From assembly GCA_002416505.1 (NCBI GenBank), contig DIAM01000015.1, positions 51,783 to 115,782 on the forward strand: 64,000 nt of DNA. The letters are read 5' to 3'. The translations under genes and the position numbers were made by a program. The notes below the pieces were generated by a model, which saw only the letters and a program-made list of their open reading frames with translations, was not told the origin of the DNA and ran no database searches. Positions 14,809-22,870 of this stretch are shown here, in pieces (the stretch's first letter is position 1; every line of letters begins with the position of its first letter). Source of the DNA: Gammaproteobacteria bacterium UBA5078 (lineage in GTDB: Bacteria; Pseudomonadota; Gammaproteobacteria; Pseudomonadales; Pseudohongiellaceae).

Positions 14809-15774
14809 ATGCACGTCCTCTACCCCGAAATAAAACCCTATGCCACGCATCGCCTGCGCGTCAGTGATATCCACGACCTGTACCTCGAGGAGTCCGGTAA
14901 CCCTGATGGCATCCCGGTGCTATTCGTTCATGGGGGGCCGGGAGGGGGCACTAGTGGGCAGAGCCGGCGCTTCTTCGACCCGGAGCGCTACCGCATCATC
15001 GTGTTCGATCAGCGCGGGGCGGGGCAGAGCACGCCCCATGCGGAGCTGGAGGATAACCACACAGCGGCGCTGGTGGAGGATATGGAGAAGATCCGCGTGT
15101 TCCTCAAGCTGGAGCGCTGGGTGCTGTTCGGCGGGTCCTGGGGCTCTACGCTCAGCCTGGTCTATGCGCAGACTCATCCGCAGCGCGTGATGGGCCTGGT
15201 GCTGCGGGGCATCTTCCTGTGTCGCCCTCAGGACCTGCAGTGGTTCTATCAGGAGGGGGCGGGGCGCATATTCCCGGATTACTGGAAGACCTATCTGGAG
15301 CATATTCCAGAGCCGGAGCGTAAGAATATGATCGCGGCCTACTACCAGCGCTTGGTGGGGGACGACGAGATCGCGCGCATGTCGGCGGCGAAGGTGTGGT
15401 CGGTGTGGGAGGGGCTGTGTTCTACGCTGCGGCCCAATCAGGCGCTGGCGGAGCACTTCGAGGATCCCCATGTGGCCTTGGCGATGGCGCGCATCGAGGC
15501 GCATTATTTTATGAACGATGCGTTCCTGCAGGATAATCAGATTCTGAACAATGCGGATCGCCTGAAGGGCATCCCGGGCTATATCGTGCATGGGCGCTAC
15601 GACATCGTGTGCCCGCTAGACAACGCCACGGCGCTGCACGAGCGCTGGCCCGAGTCGGAGCTCTATATCATCCGCGAGGCGGGGCACTCGGCCTTCGAGC
15701 CGGGCAATACCGATGCCTTGATCCTCGCGACGATTGAGATGGCGAGCCTGATCGAGTCCGAGAAGGCGCGATGA
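14809..15774 (+). CDS. pip: Prolyl iminopeptidase
   Basis: Pip is a cytoplasmic serine peptidase of the alpha/beta-hydrolase fold (family S33) that removes N-terminal proline. The 321-residue protein shows HGGPGGGTSG (oxyanion region), FDQRGAGQSTPH, the nucleophile elbow GGSWGSTLSL, an alpha-helical cap, VHGRYDIVCP with the catalytic Asp, and REAGHSAFEPG with the catalytic His. AAGGAG lies at the right distance from the ATG. It overlaps the next gene by 4 bp (ATGA) and they form an operon. Confidence 0.96.
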   Translation: MHVLYPEIKPYATHRLRVSDIHDLYLEESGNPDGIPVLFVHGGPGGGTSGQSRRFFDPERYRIIVFDQRGAGQSTPHAELEDNHTAALVEDMEKIRVFLKLERWVLFGGSWGSTLSLVYAQTHPQRVMGLVLRGIFLCRPQDLQWFYQEGAGRIFPDYWKTYLEHIPEPERKNMIAAYYQRLVGDDEIARMSAAKVWSVWEGLCSTLRPNQALAEHFEDPHVALAMARIEAHYFMNDAFLQDNQILNNADRLKGIPGYIVHGRYDIVCPLDNATALHERWPESELYIIREAGHSAFEPGNTDALILATIEMASLIESEKAR

Positions 15775-16208
15775 TTGGTCTGCTGCAGCGGGTGAGCTGG
15801 GCGCGGGTAAGCATAGCGGGCGAGACCCGCGCGCAGATCGATAAGGGCCTGCTGGTGCTGGTGGGCCTGGAGAAGGACGATGACGAGGGCAAGGCGGACA
15901 GGCTGCTGCACAAGCTGCTGAACTATCGGGTGTTCGGGGATGAGCAGGGGCGCATGAATCTGTCGCTGCTGGATATCAAGGCCGACCTGTTGCTGGTGTC
16001 GCAGTTCACGCTGGCGGCCACTACGGACAAGGGGCTGCGGCCTGGCTTCTCGAGTGCGATGCCGCCGGAGCAGGCGCAGCCACTGTATGACTATCTGGTG
16101 GCGCAGGCGGGCAAGCATGGCCTGCGTCTGGGTACTGGGGAGTTTGGCGCCGACATGAAGGTGGCGCTAGAGAACGATGGGCCGGTCACGTTCTCGCTAC
16201 GAGTATAA
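15771..16208 (+). CDS. dtd: D-aminoacyl-tRNA deacylase
   Basis: Dtd hydrolyses D-amino acids (and glycine) mis-attached to tRNA, protecting translation fidelity. The 145-residue length and motifs fit: MIGLLQRVSWARVSIAGE, GLLVLVGLEKDD, LSLLDIKADLLLVSQFTLAA with the SQ-containing active-site segment, and NDGPVTFSL with the Gly-cis-Pro motif near the end. The first codon overlaps the pip stop. It is convergent with tatC, with only nine bases between the stops. Confidence 0.97.
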   Translation: MIGLLQRVSWARVSIAGETRAQIDKGLLVLVGLEKDDDEGKADRLLHKLLNYRVFGDEQGRMNLSLLDIKADLLLVSQFTLAATTDKGLRPGFSSAMPPEQAQPLYDYLVAQAGKHGLRLGTGEFGADMKVALENDGPVTFSLRV

Positions 16209-16217
16209 GACCCTGCC

Positions 16218-17000
16218 TTACTGGGCTTCGTCCGCTTTCTCTTCCTCGGCCTCTTTCGCCTTCTGCTTACGCTTCACGAAACGGCCGAACAAGATGCCGA
16301 CCTCGAATAGCATCCACATGGGCAGGGCGAGCATCGACTGGGTGAAGGGGTCGGGCGGCGTTAACAACATGCCGACGACGAAGCAGCCCACCACCACATA
16401 GGGGCGTTTCGCGCTGAGGTCATCGGGCTCGACGATGCCAACCCAGATGAGCAGGAACACGGCGATAGGAATCTCGAAGGCCAGGCCGAAGGCGAAGAAG
16501 ATGGCCAGGGCGAAGCTCAAGAAGCTATTGATGTCGGGCATCACCATGATGCCCTCGGGGGCTACGGAGACGAAGAAGGCGAATACAAATCCGAACAGTA
16601 CGTAATAGGCGAAGGCGATGCCGGCGTAGAACAGTATTACGCTAGAGACGAAGAGCGGTATCGCGAGGGCCTTCTCGTTCTGATACAGGCCGGGTGCGAT
16701 GAAGGACCATAGCTGATACAAGATATAGGGCGCGGCCAGGAACAGCGCAACATAGAAGGTGAGCTTGAACGGGGCGAAGAAGGGCGAGGTGGGGTCGATC
16801 GCGATCATGCCCATGTTCTCGGGCAGCACCGACATCAGTGGCGTGGCCACGAAGGTGTAGATGTCGTTGGAGAAATAGAACAGCGATAAGAACAGCAGCA
16901 GAATCGCGGCGAGGGATTTCATGATGCGGTCGCGCAGCTCGATCAGGTGGTCGACGATGGTCAGCTCGCCGCCGGTGCCGTACTTGGGCTTCTTGCTCAT
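16218..17000 (-). CDS. tatC: Twin-arginine translocase subunit TatC
   Basis: TatC is the polytopic inner-membrane receptor that binds twin-arginine signal peptides of folded proteins. The 260-residue protein has six hydrophobic segments and the cytoplasmic N-terminal motif HLIELRDRIMKS, followed by a first loop with FVATPLMSVLPENMGMIA, the FKLTFYVALFLAAPYILYQLW segment and AKRPYVVVGCF. The tail is Lys/Glu-rich. It overlaps tatB by 4 bp and ends the ubiB-hisI-hisE-tatABC run. Confidence 0.97.
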   Translation of the reverse strand: MSKKPKYGTGGELTIVDHLIELRDRIMKSLAAILLLFLSLFYFSNDIYTFVATPLMSVLPENMGMIAIDPTSPFFAPFKLTFYVALFLAAPYILYQLWSFIAPGLYQNEKALAIPLFVSSVILFYAGIAFAYYVLFGFVFAFFVSVAPEGIMVMPDINSFLSFALAIFFAFGLAFEIPIAVFLLIWVGIVEPDDLSAKRPYVVVGCFVVGMLLTPPDPFTQSMLALPMWMLFEVGILFGRFVKRKQKAKEAEEEKADEAQ

Positions 17001-17617
17001 GAGCGGCGTCCGGAGTCTGTCTCGTCATCTAGTGAGGAGGTCGGGCGCAGGCTGCCGCCGGTGACTTTCACTGTCTCCGAAGAAGGGTTGTTATAGAAGT
17101 CTTCGACCGGGCCCTGTTTTACTGCCGGCTCCTGCTCGCTCGCCTCGGCAGGCTCTGCCTCTTCACCTGTTTCGTCGCCGGGCTCTTCTGGCTCGTCGAT
17201 GCTGGAGGGGTCGTCAACGGGGGCTGCGGCTGGTTCTTTGACCTTGGCTACCTTCGCCTCGGATTTTTCAGGCTTATCGGCCACGGCGTCTTTGAGCTGG
17301 GTCTCTTCTGCCTTGAGGGTCTCGTTCACTTCCGTGTTGATAGTGTCGATATTCTTGCGCGTGCTCGCAACGAGCTCGTCGGCCTTGCCCTTGGCCTTCT
17401 TCAGGTCAGAGAGGATGGACTCGTTGTGCAGCTGGCGCTTGATCTCGTCGGCGTTGATCTCTTTCTCGATCTCGCCCTTTACTTGATTGAAGCTGCGCTT
17501 GGCGCGGCCAATCCACAGCGTCGCCGTTCTGATTGCGCCGGGTAGTCGTTCTGGCCCGATGACAATCAGCGCCACAACGCTGATCAACAACAGCTCCATG
17601 AAACCAATATCAAACAT
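16997..17617 (-). CDS. tatB: Twin-arginine translocase subunit TatB
   Basis: TatB partners TatC in the signal-peptide receptor. A single N-terminal membrane helix (MFDIGFMELLLISVVALIVI) leads into GPERLPGAIRTATLWIGRAKR, the hinge and amphipathic helix diagnostic of TatB. At 206 residues it is longer than many TatB proteins; the extra length is a Glu/Ala/Pro-rich acidic tail (about residues 95-180) likely to be disordered. It lies 69 bases after tatA and overlaps tatC. Confidence 0.95.
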   Translation of the reverse strand: MFDIGFMELLLISVVALIVIGPERLPGAIRTATLWIGRAKRSFNQVKGEIEKEINADEIKRQLHNESILSDLKKAKGKADELVASTRKNIDTINTEVNETLKAEETQLKDAVADKPEKSEAKVAKVKEPAAAPVDDPSSIDEPEEPGDETGEEAEPAEASEQEPAVKQGPVEDFYNNPSSETVKVTGGSLRPTSSLDDETDSGRRS

Positions 17618-17686
17618 CCGTTACATCCGGCGTGAGGTGATTAAATAAGACAGGATAAATCCAATGACTCAGACCATTGGGTCGAA

Positions 17687-17938
17687 TCAATCTTTTTTGT
17701 CGGACTTCTCAGAGTTCATCGTGGTAGCGTCGCTGGCCTTCTTAACGCTATCGTCTTCCTCTTCGTCCGTGTCTTTGGCGTTGTCGTCCTTCATGGCACT
17801 CTTGAAGCCCTTCAGGGCGCCGCCCAAGTCGGAGCCGAGATTGCGCAGTTTCTTCGTGCCAAACAACATCACGACGATTACCAAGATGATGACTAGTTGC
17901 CAAATACCGATTCCACCTAAACCCATTTCTGCCTCCAA
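17687..17938 (-). CDS. tatA: Twin-arginine translocase subunit TatA
   Basis: TatA multimers form the transient translocation pore. The 83-residue protein has a short N terminus (MEAEMGLGGIGIWQLVIILV), one membrane helix, and the FGTKKLRNLGSDLGGALKGF amphipathic helix, then a charged Asp/Glu/Lys tail. Length is normal. It heads tatABC, with hisE 48 bases upstream. Confidence 0.97.
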   Translation of the reverse strand: MEAEMGLGGIGIWQLVIILVIVVMLFGTKKLRNLGSDLGGALKGFKSAMKDDNAKDTDEEEDDSVKKASDATTMNSEKSDKKD

Positions 17939-17986
17939 ATTGCTGTGCTACGTTCGCGTAAGATACGCCTCGTAGGGTCTGTTCTA

Positions 17987-18322
17987 TTACTTTGTTGGTG
18001 TTCGCGCCGCTTTTTCCACATGTCCGGAAATATCGAAGCGCTTACGTAATTCTTCCAATACGTCCTCTGGGCCAAGCTCCAGATGACTGAGCATCACCAG
18101 TGTGTGAAACCATAAGTCGGCGGTCTCTTTGACTACGGAATCGTCTGGCTCGGCACTATTGTAATCCTTGGCCGCGATGATCGTCTCGGTGGCCTCTTCG
18201 CCTACCTTCTCGAGAATCTTGTTCAGGCCCTTGTGGTGCAGGCTGGCAACGTAAGACTGCGCCGCGTCGGCCTGCTTGCGCTGTTCCAGTATGCGCCCAA
18301 GTTCGATCAATATATCACTCAT
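17987..18322 (-). CDS. hisE: Phosphoribosyl-ATP pyrophosphatase
   Basis: HisE performs the second step of histidine synthesis, cleaving phosphoribosyl-ATP to phosphoribosyl-AMP and pyrophosphate. The 111-residue all-helical protein has the MazG-like metal-binding pattern: ILEKVGEEATETIIAAKD (with the E-x-x-E pair) and ETADLWFHTLVML (E-x-x-D). It is separate from hisI, the arrangement usual in Pseudomonas relatives. It lies 40 bases after hisI. Confidence 0.96.
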   Translation of the reverse strand: MSDILIELGRILEQRKQADAAQSYVASLHHKGLNKILEKVGEEATETIIAAKDYNSAEPDDSVVKETADLWFHTLVMLSHLELGPEDVLEELRKRFDISGHVEKAARTPTK

Positions 18323-18362
18323 TTATGACTCGCTAGCTGTGCTGCTTGGGTTCGGCACGCCT

Positions 18363-18785
18363 TCAGTGTGCCGCGCCGGAGTAAATCTCGTCGGGGTCTT
18401 TGAGCACCGGGTCGATCGTGCGCCAGTCATCGCCCTCGAGCTTGCGGTAGAAGCAGCTCTCGCGGCCAGTGTGGCAGGCGATGCCGCCCACTTGTTCGAC
18501 CTGGTAGCACACGGTGTCGCCGTCGCAATCCAAGTATACGCCGTGCAGCTTCTGGATATGCCCGGATTCCTCGCCCTTGCGCCACAGTTTACTGCGCGAG
18601 CGCGACCAATAGATGGCGCGGCCCTCACTCACCGCCAAGGCCAAGGCCTCGCGATTCAACCATGCATGGGTCAGCACCCGGCCGCTACGGAAGTCCTGTG
18701 TGATGACGGGCACTAGGCCTTCGTCGCTCCACTTTACCTGATCTAACCAAGGGCCCTGAGAGCCTGTATCTGTCGCCACTTTCAT
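18363..18785 (-). CDS. hisI: Phosphoribosyl-AMP cyclohydrolase
   Basis: HisI opens the purine ring of phosphoribosyl-AMP in the third step of histidine synthesis and needs zinc. The 140-residue protein shows VLTHAWLNREAL, AIYWSRSRSKLWRKGEESGH (RxKxWxKGxxSGH-type motif), YLDCDGDTVCYQVEQ and CHTGRESCFYR, which together give the conserved metal-ligand Asp and Cys residues. It follows ubiB on the same strand and precedes hisE. Confidence 0.97.
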   Translation of the reverse strand: MKVATDTGSQGPWLDQVKWSDEGLVPVITQDFRSGRVLTHAWLNREALALAVSEGRAIYWSRSRSKLWRKGEESGHIQKLHGVYLDCDGDTVCYQVEQVGGIACHTGRESCFYRKLEGDDWRTIDPVLKDPDEIYSGAAH

Positions 18786-18803
18786 GCGCGCTAGTATGCT
18801 ATG

Positions 18804-20459
18804 TCAGCGTCTAAAACACAAAAGGTAAACAGCGCCGCTCAGGCTCACAATGCCCCATAGTGGCAGCATGCTGAGGCTTTCGTTCAGTGGCGTGAGCAGA
18901 CCCACCACGCTCAGCGCTAACAGGCCAAGCCCGGCGGTTCGATTCGAGCGCTTGCGCGCCGCTTCGTGCTGCCGTTCTTGCTCGAGGCGCTCGCGCAGGC
19001 TCTCGTTGATCGTGCTCAGCTGCTGGGCTTGGGTCAGGGTGTCGATCATCAGTTGGGGTAGATGGGGCAGCTGCTCTATCCAGTCCGGCACGTTCTCGCG
19101 CAGCGCCTTGAATAGGGTCTTGGGCTCCATGCGGCGGCGCTGCCAGTCCTCGAGGAAGGGCAGGGCGGTGGTCCAAAGGTCTAGCTCCGGGTACAACTGG
19201 CGCCCTAGGCCTTCCACATTGAGTAGCGTCTTCTGCAGCAACACCAGGGAGGGCTGCACTTCCATATTGAAGCGCCCGGCGGTGCGGAATAGCTGCACCA
19301 GTAGGTAGCCGAAGGAGATGTCCTTCAGCGGCCTCTCGAACACGGGCTCGCACACGGCGCGCATGGCAGACTCGAACTCGTGCACCTTGGTGTCTCTGGG
19401 CACCCAGCCGCACTCCACGTGCAGTTCGGCCACCTTGCGATAGTCGCGCTTGAAGATCGCTAGGAGGTTGCGCGCCAGGTACTGCTGATCGTCGCGGCTC
19501 AGGGAGCCGATGATGGCGCAGTCGATGGCGATATATTGGGGGTTCTCGGGGCTGTGCAGGGCTACGAAGATATTGCCGGGGTGCATGTCGGCATGGAAGA
19601 AGCTGTGGTTGAACACCTGGGTGAAGAAGATCTCCACGCCGGTCTCGGCCAGCTTCTTCAGGTTCACCTTGCGCTCGCTCAGCGCGGCGATATCGGCCAC
19701 GGGGGTGCCGTAGATGCGCTCCATCACCAGCATATTGTCGCGGCTGAACTCCCAGTAGACCTTGGGCACATACAGCTGCAGGGAGTGCTCGAAGTTGCGG
19801 CGCAGCTGCGTGGCGTTGGCGCCTTCGGCCAAGAGGTTCAGCTCGTCGTGGATGATCTTCTCGTAGTCATCTACCACTTCGCGCGGGCGCAGGCGCTTGC
19901 CGTCGGGGAGGTAGCGCTCCACCATCCCCGCGATCCACTTCAAGACCTTGATGTCCTCGACGATGGTCTTCTCGATGCCCGGTCGAATGACCTTCACCAC
20001 CACCTCGTCGCCATTGCGCAGCTGGGCGCTATGCACCTGTGCCACCGAGGCCGAGGCGAGGGCTTGGGTATCCAGACGTGCGAAGACCTGCTGCCAGGGC
20101 AGGCCGAGGGCTGCCTCCACTAGGCTCTGAATGCTGGGGGTGGCGAAGCCGGGCACCTTGTCTTGCAGGCCCGCCAACTCGTCGGCCAGCTCCGGCGGCA
20201 GAAAGTCGCGGCGCGTGGATAGCAGCTGCCCGAACTTAATATAGATCGGCCCCAGCTCCTCGAGTGCCTGGCGCAGCCTTAGCTCGGGCGGCAATCTGCG
20301 CACGGCGTGTAGGCTCCAGGGTAGGCACCACAGGCTGAACATCAGGCCGGCGAGGCCCTTTGCCCGCACATGGGGGGAGACCTTGTCGAGCCTGTAGCGC
20401 GCGGCGGTGTTAAGGAGTTTTAGGAGTCTAGGAATGTGGGACACAGGTTCGGCCTTCAA
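18804..20459 (-). CDS. ubiB: Ubiquinone biosynthesis accessory kinase-like protein UbiB
   Basis: UbiB is an ABC1/ADCK-type atypical kinase-like ATPase needed for ubiquinone synthesis and probably for extracting lipid intermediates from the membrane. The 551-residue length is standard. The KxGQ motif appears as YIKFGQLLSTRRDFLP near residue 90, followed by the invariant kinase-like residues in VVVKVIRPG, the HADMHPGNIF loop, and IAIDCAIIGSL. In most homologues the last motif reads DFG; here it is DCA, a substitution also seen in other UbiB proteins. Two hydrophobic helices end the protein. Its usual upstream neighbour ubiJ is displaced by bufABC. Confidence 0.97.
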   Translation of the reverse strand: MKAEPVSHIPRLLKLLNTAARYRLDKVSPHVRAKGLAGLMFSLWCLPWSLHAVRRLPPELRLRQALEELGPIYIKFGQLLSTRRDFLPPELADELAGLQDKVPGFATPSIQSLVEAALGLPWQQVFARLDTQALASASVAQVHSAQLRNGDEVVVKVIRPGIEKTIVEDIKVLKWIAGMVERYLPDGKRLRPREVVDDYEKIIHDELNLLAEGANATQLRRNFEHSLQLYVPKVYWEFSRDNMLVMERIYGTPVADIAALSERKVNLKKLAETGVEIFFTQVFNHSFFHADMHPGNIFVALHSPENPQYIAIDCAIIGSLSRDDQQYLARNLLAIFKRDYRKVAELHVECGWVPRDTKVHEFESAMRAVCEPVFERPLKDISFGYLLVQLFRTAGRFNMEVQPSLVLLQKTLLNVEGLGRQLYPELDLWTTALPFLEDWQRRRMEPKTLFKALRENVPDWIEQLPHLPQLMIDTLTQAQQLSTINESLRERLEQERQHEAARKRSNRTAGLGLLALSVVGLLTPLNESLSMLPLWGIVSLSGAVYLLCFRR

Positions 20460-20594
20460 TACGCCATAGGGCTAAGGAGAGTTTGGCTATTGAGTAATGA
20501 GTAATTGTTTAAATATCAGGAGTTTACATTTGAGGCTGCAAGGGCTGGCAAAGATAGCACTTAGAGGCAGCGCCGACAAGGCTTGCGAGGCCCT

Positions 20595-21428
20595 CTAGGC
20601 CTGCGGCAGGCACAGCAATTCCAGCTCTAGCGCGCGCAGCAATAGCCTCAGGCTAAGGGAGGGGATCTCCTGCTCGGGGAATGCCTCGGCCAGCGCCACG
20701 CAGAGGCCGGCGAAATCCAGTTGCGCCTGGATGCCCTCTAGGAACACGGCCATCTCGGGCCGAATGATCTGGAACTGCATGCGCTGTTGTTGGCGCAGCA
20801 CGAGGTAATTGGGCAGGCCGGGCGCGGGGGTGGGCTCTAGCGCGGTGATGGCGAAGCCCGTGGCACCCGGCTCGCCGCCCTGGGCGATGTAGTCCTGCAT
20901 CAGGCGCCAGTATTGCTCCAGATCGAAGCGGCTATAGAACAGGGCCCAGTCTTGCTTGGCCTGCCAGCGCATGGCGGGCCAGTCGTCCTGAGGCAGGGCC
21001 TGCAGCTGCGCGAGGCTATAGGGCGTCTCGTCAACCTTGTCGAACAGCAGGGTGAGTAGGCTCTCTAGCTTCACGATGTCGGCAACCGCGGGCAGGCCTG
21101 CGAAGCTGGGGTGCTCGCTAACATAGGCATGTAAGCGCTCGCCAACTCTGTGTATAGGGCCATTGCGGGGCGGGTAGGCGCCCATATAGCCGATCCAGAG
21201 GCGGGTATAGAGATCGCGGCCGAGGGTGTGAAACAGCACCGGGAACAGCGCGCTGGAGACCTCTACGAGACGCTGATGATAGGCATTGTTATAGATGCCT
21301 AGGGCTTCGGCCTGGCTGATCTGGCTATGGGGGGCGAGTAGGGCGGCGATCGCGTCGGCGTTCTGCTCGAGGTCCTGTGGCTTGCTTATCCAGGCCCAGA
21401 ATTGCGCCTGCTCCTGTTCCCAGTTCAC
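20595..21428 (-). CDS. bufC: BufC-like partner of an MNIO enzyme (DUF2063)
   Basis: DUF2063 proteins act with DUF692 MNIO enzymes and are thought to present the precursor peptide. The 277-residue protein has the usual N-terminal helical domain (FWAWI, then QAEALGIYNNAYHQRLVEVSSALFPVLFHTLG) followed by the C-terminal domain that resembles a RiPP recognition element. Translation is taken from GTG at 21428, which overlaps the bufB stop (GTGA) and matches where similarity starts. An upstream frame extension to 21602 is Arg-rich readthrough of the bufB region and is rejected. It is last in the bufABC operon. Confidence 0.88.
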   Translation of the reverse strand: MNWEQEQAQFWAWISKPQDLEQNADAIAALLAPHSQISQAEALGIYNNAYHQRLVEVSSALFPVLFHTLGRDLYTRLWIGYMGAYPPRNGPIHRVGERLHAYVSEHPSFAGLPAVADIVKLESLLTLLFDKVDETPYSLAQLQALPQDDWPAMRWQAKQDWALFYSRFDLEQYWRLMQDYIAQGGEPGATGFAITALEPTPAPGLPNYLVLRQQQRMQFQIIRPEMAVFLEGIQAQLDFAGLCVALAEAFPEQEIPSLSLRLLLRALELELLCLPQA

Positions 21429-22273
21429 GAGGCGCCTCGCTGCTCGAGATAGGCAGCCCTGTTTGCCAGTACCTTCTCTTGCAGGGCACGGGCCTGCTGC
21501 AACTCTTGCAGCAGCTCGGGGAACTCGGGGATGTGATCGTCGCGCTCCAGCAAGGTGGCGACCGGGCCGAAGCGAGCGCAGGCGTATTCGTAGAGTCTCC
21601 ACACGTCGTCGCAGACCGGGTGGTCATGGGTGTCGATGATATGGGTCGTGTTATTGGTGTGGCCGGCCAGATGAAACTGGCGGATGGCGCTGGGCTCGAG
21701 CGCATCGACATAGGCGTAGGGGTCTTGGCCCATATTGAAGGCGGAGACATAGACGTTGTTCACGTCGAGCAGAATCTCGCAGCCGCTGCGCTCCACAAGG
21801 GCGTTGAGGAACTCGGGCTCGCTCATGGTGGCGGAGCGAAAACCAATATAGAGCGAGGGGTTCTCCAGCACGATCTTGCGGCCTAAATAGTCTTGAATCT
21901 GCCCGACCTTGTCGGCGACGCGCTGTAGGCTGTGCTCGTTATAGGAGATGGGCAGGAGGTCGTGGGAGCTGAGGCCGTCGATGCCGGTCCAACACAGGTG
22001 GTCGGACACCCACTCGGGCTGGGTCTCGGCGATGAGGGCCTTGAGCTGGGCGAGATAGTCCCAGTCCGGCGCCTCGTCGGTGCCGATATTGAAGGACAGG
22101 CCATGCAAGACCACGGGGTAATGGGCGCGCACCTCGCGCAGGATGCTGCGCGGTCTGCCGCCGGGGGCTAGGTAATTCTCGGTGATGAGCTCGAACCAGT
22201 CGACGCCGGCCGGGCGATTGCGCAGCACATAGTCGTAGTGAACACTGCGCAGACCTATGCCATAGCCGAGCAT
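21425..22273 (-). CDS. bufB: BufB-like multinuclear iron oxidase (MNIO, DUF692)
   Basis: MNIO enzymes use two or three iron ions to oxidise cysteine residues in RiPP precursors; in bufferins Cys becomes a thiooxazole that binds copper. The 282-residue TIM-barrel protein starts YGIGLRSVHYDYVLRNRP and shows likely iron ligands in VVLHGLSFNIG, WVSDHLCW, VLENPS, LLDVNNVYV, FHLAGHT and DTHDHPV, with ERDDHIPEF near the end. AGGAG precedes the ATG. It sits between the precursor gene and bufC, with which it overlaps by 4 bp. The reaction is inferred from the family. Confidence 0.93.
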   Translation of the reverse strand: MLGYGIGLRSVHYDYVLRNRPAGVDWFELITENYLAPGGRPRSILREVRAHYPVVLHGLSFNIGTDEAPDWDYLAQLKALIAETQPEWVSDHLCWTGIDGLSSHDLLPISYNEHSLQRVADKVGQIQDYLGRKIVLENPSLYIGFRSATMSEPEFLNALVERSGCEILLDVNNVYVSAFNMGQDPYAYVDALEPSAIRQFHLAGHTNNTTHIIDTHDHPVCDDVWRLYEYACARFGPVATLLERDDHIPEFPELLQELQQARALQEKVLANRAAYLEQRGAS

Positions 22274-22292
22274 ACGAACTCCTAGGGCGTTC

Positions 22293-22745
22293 TTAGAGCT
22301 CGGAGATCAGGTTGCCACCGAGCTTGCCGCACAGCTGCTCGGACAGGCTCATGTCGCCCGAGGCGATGGCCACGAAGCCAATGCCGTGGCAGGTGTTCAG
22401 TCCGGCACAGGAGTCGTTGCCGTTGCCCTTACAGGCGCTGAAGGTGTTGCAGCTGAACAGGTCGTTGCAATAGGCCACTTGCACGCCGGCCGCTACTGGG
22501 GCCTGCGCTGCGGCGGAGATCGCGCCGATCTGAGTGCCGCCTAGCTTATCGCAGAAGCTCTTGGAGACCATGGCGTGCCCGCTGGAGAAGGACACGATGC
22601 TGCCGTCTGGGCTGATGCCCTCGCACTGGCTGATCTTCACCGGCTCTGCGGCCTCGTCTGCATGGGTGCTAGCGCTCAACGCGGCAGTGGCCAGTAATAG
22701 CGCGGCGGCGGAGGAAGCGAGTTTCAAGCCATCGGTAGTTTTCAT
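22293..22745 (-). CDS. bufA: Bufferin-like RiPP precursor (BufA2-type), duplicated module
   Basis: This 150-residue precursor has a Sec-type signal peptide (to about residue 29, ending STHA) and eight Cys in the mature part (41, 65, 93, 99, 105, 113, 119, 139). The central stretch SACKGNGNDSCAGLNTCHG with GFV resembles the BufA2 type of bufferin, a periplasmic copper-binding peptide modified by BufB. Cys-x-Gly-Ile...Ser-Gly...Cys-x-Lys-Leu-Gly-Gly appears twice (41-70 and 119-144), so the protein seems to contain a duplication of its C-terminal module. AGGAGA precedes the ATG. It is the first gene of bufABC. Which Cys are modified cannot be read from sequence. Confidence 0.8.
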   Translation of the reverse strand: MKTTDGLKLASSAAALLLATAALSASTHADEAAEPVKISQCEGISPDGSIVSFSSGHAMVSKSFCDKLGGTQIGAISAAAQAPVAAGVQVAYCNDLFSCNTFSACKGNGNDSCAGLNTCHGIGFVAIASGDMSLSEQLCGKLGGNLISEL

Positions 22746-22804
22746 CGATAATTCTCCTAATACAATTTCTGCAAAGCACGCAGCTTACACAGAGTAGAGC
22801 GTTG

Positions 22805-22854
22805 ATTATCCTACTATGGGGCTGCAATACAAGCGTCTGCGACACTATGTCACA
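22805..22854 (-). promoter_or_regulatory. Candidate bufA promoter with upstream palindrome
   Basis: On the minus strand TTGTAT (22832-22827) and GATAAT (22810-22805) are separated by 16 bp and point at bufA, leaving a ~60-nt leader. Directly upstream lies TGCGACA-CTA-TGTCACA (22838-22854), a 7-3-7 inverted repeat with one mismatch that could bind an activator. Known bufferin operons respond to copper, often through ECF sigma factors; no such regulator is adjacent here. Confidence 0.4.
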
Positions 22855-22870
22855 AGCGTGGGGGCGACGG

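Noticed and set aside
14502..14874. Two overlapping minus-strand frames at the right end of the attC array
   Set aside because: They compete for the same DNA, neither combines a good start with protein-like sequence, and they partly overlap the pip start. They are described as an unresolved cassette, not called as genes.
21428..21602. Longer start for the bufC-like gene
   Set aside because: The added 58 residues are Arg/Pro/Ala-rich antiparallel-frame sequence from inside bufB, while the GTG at 21428 overlaps the bufB stop and starts at the conserved region.
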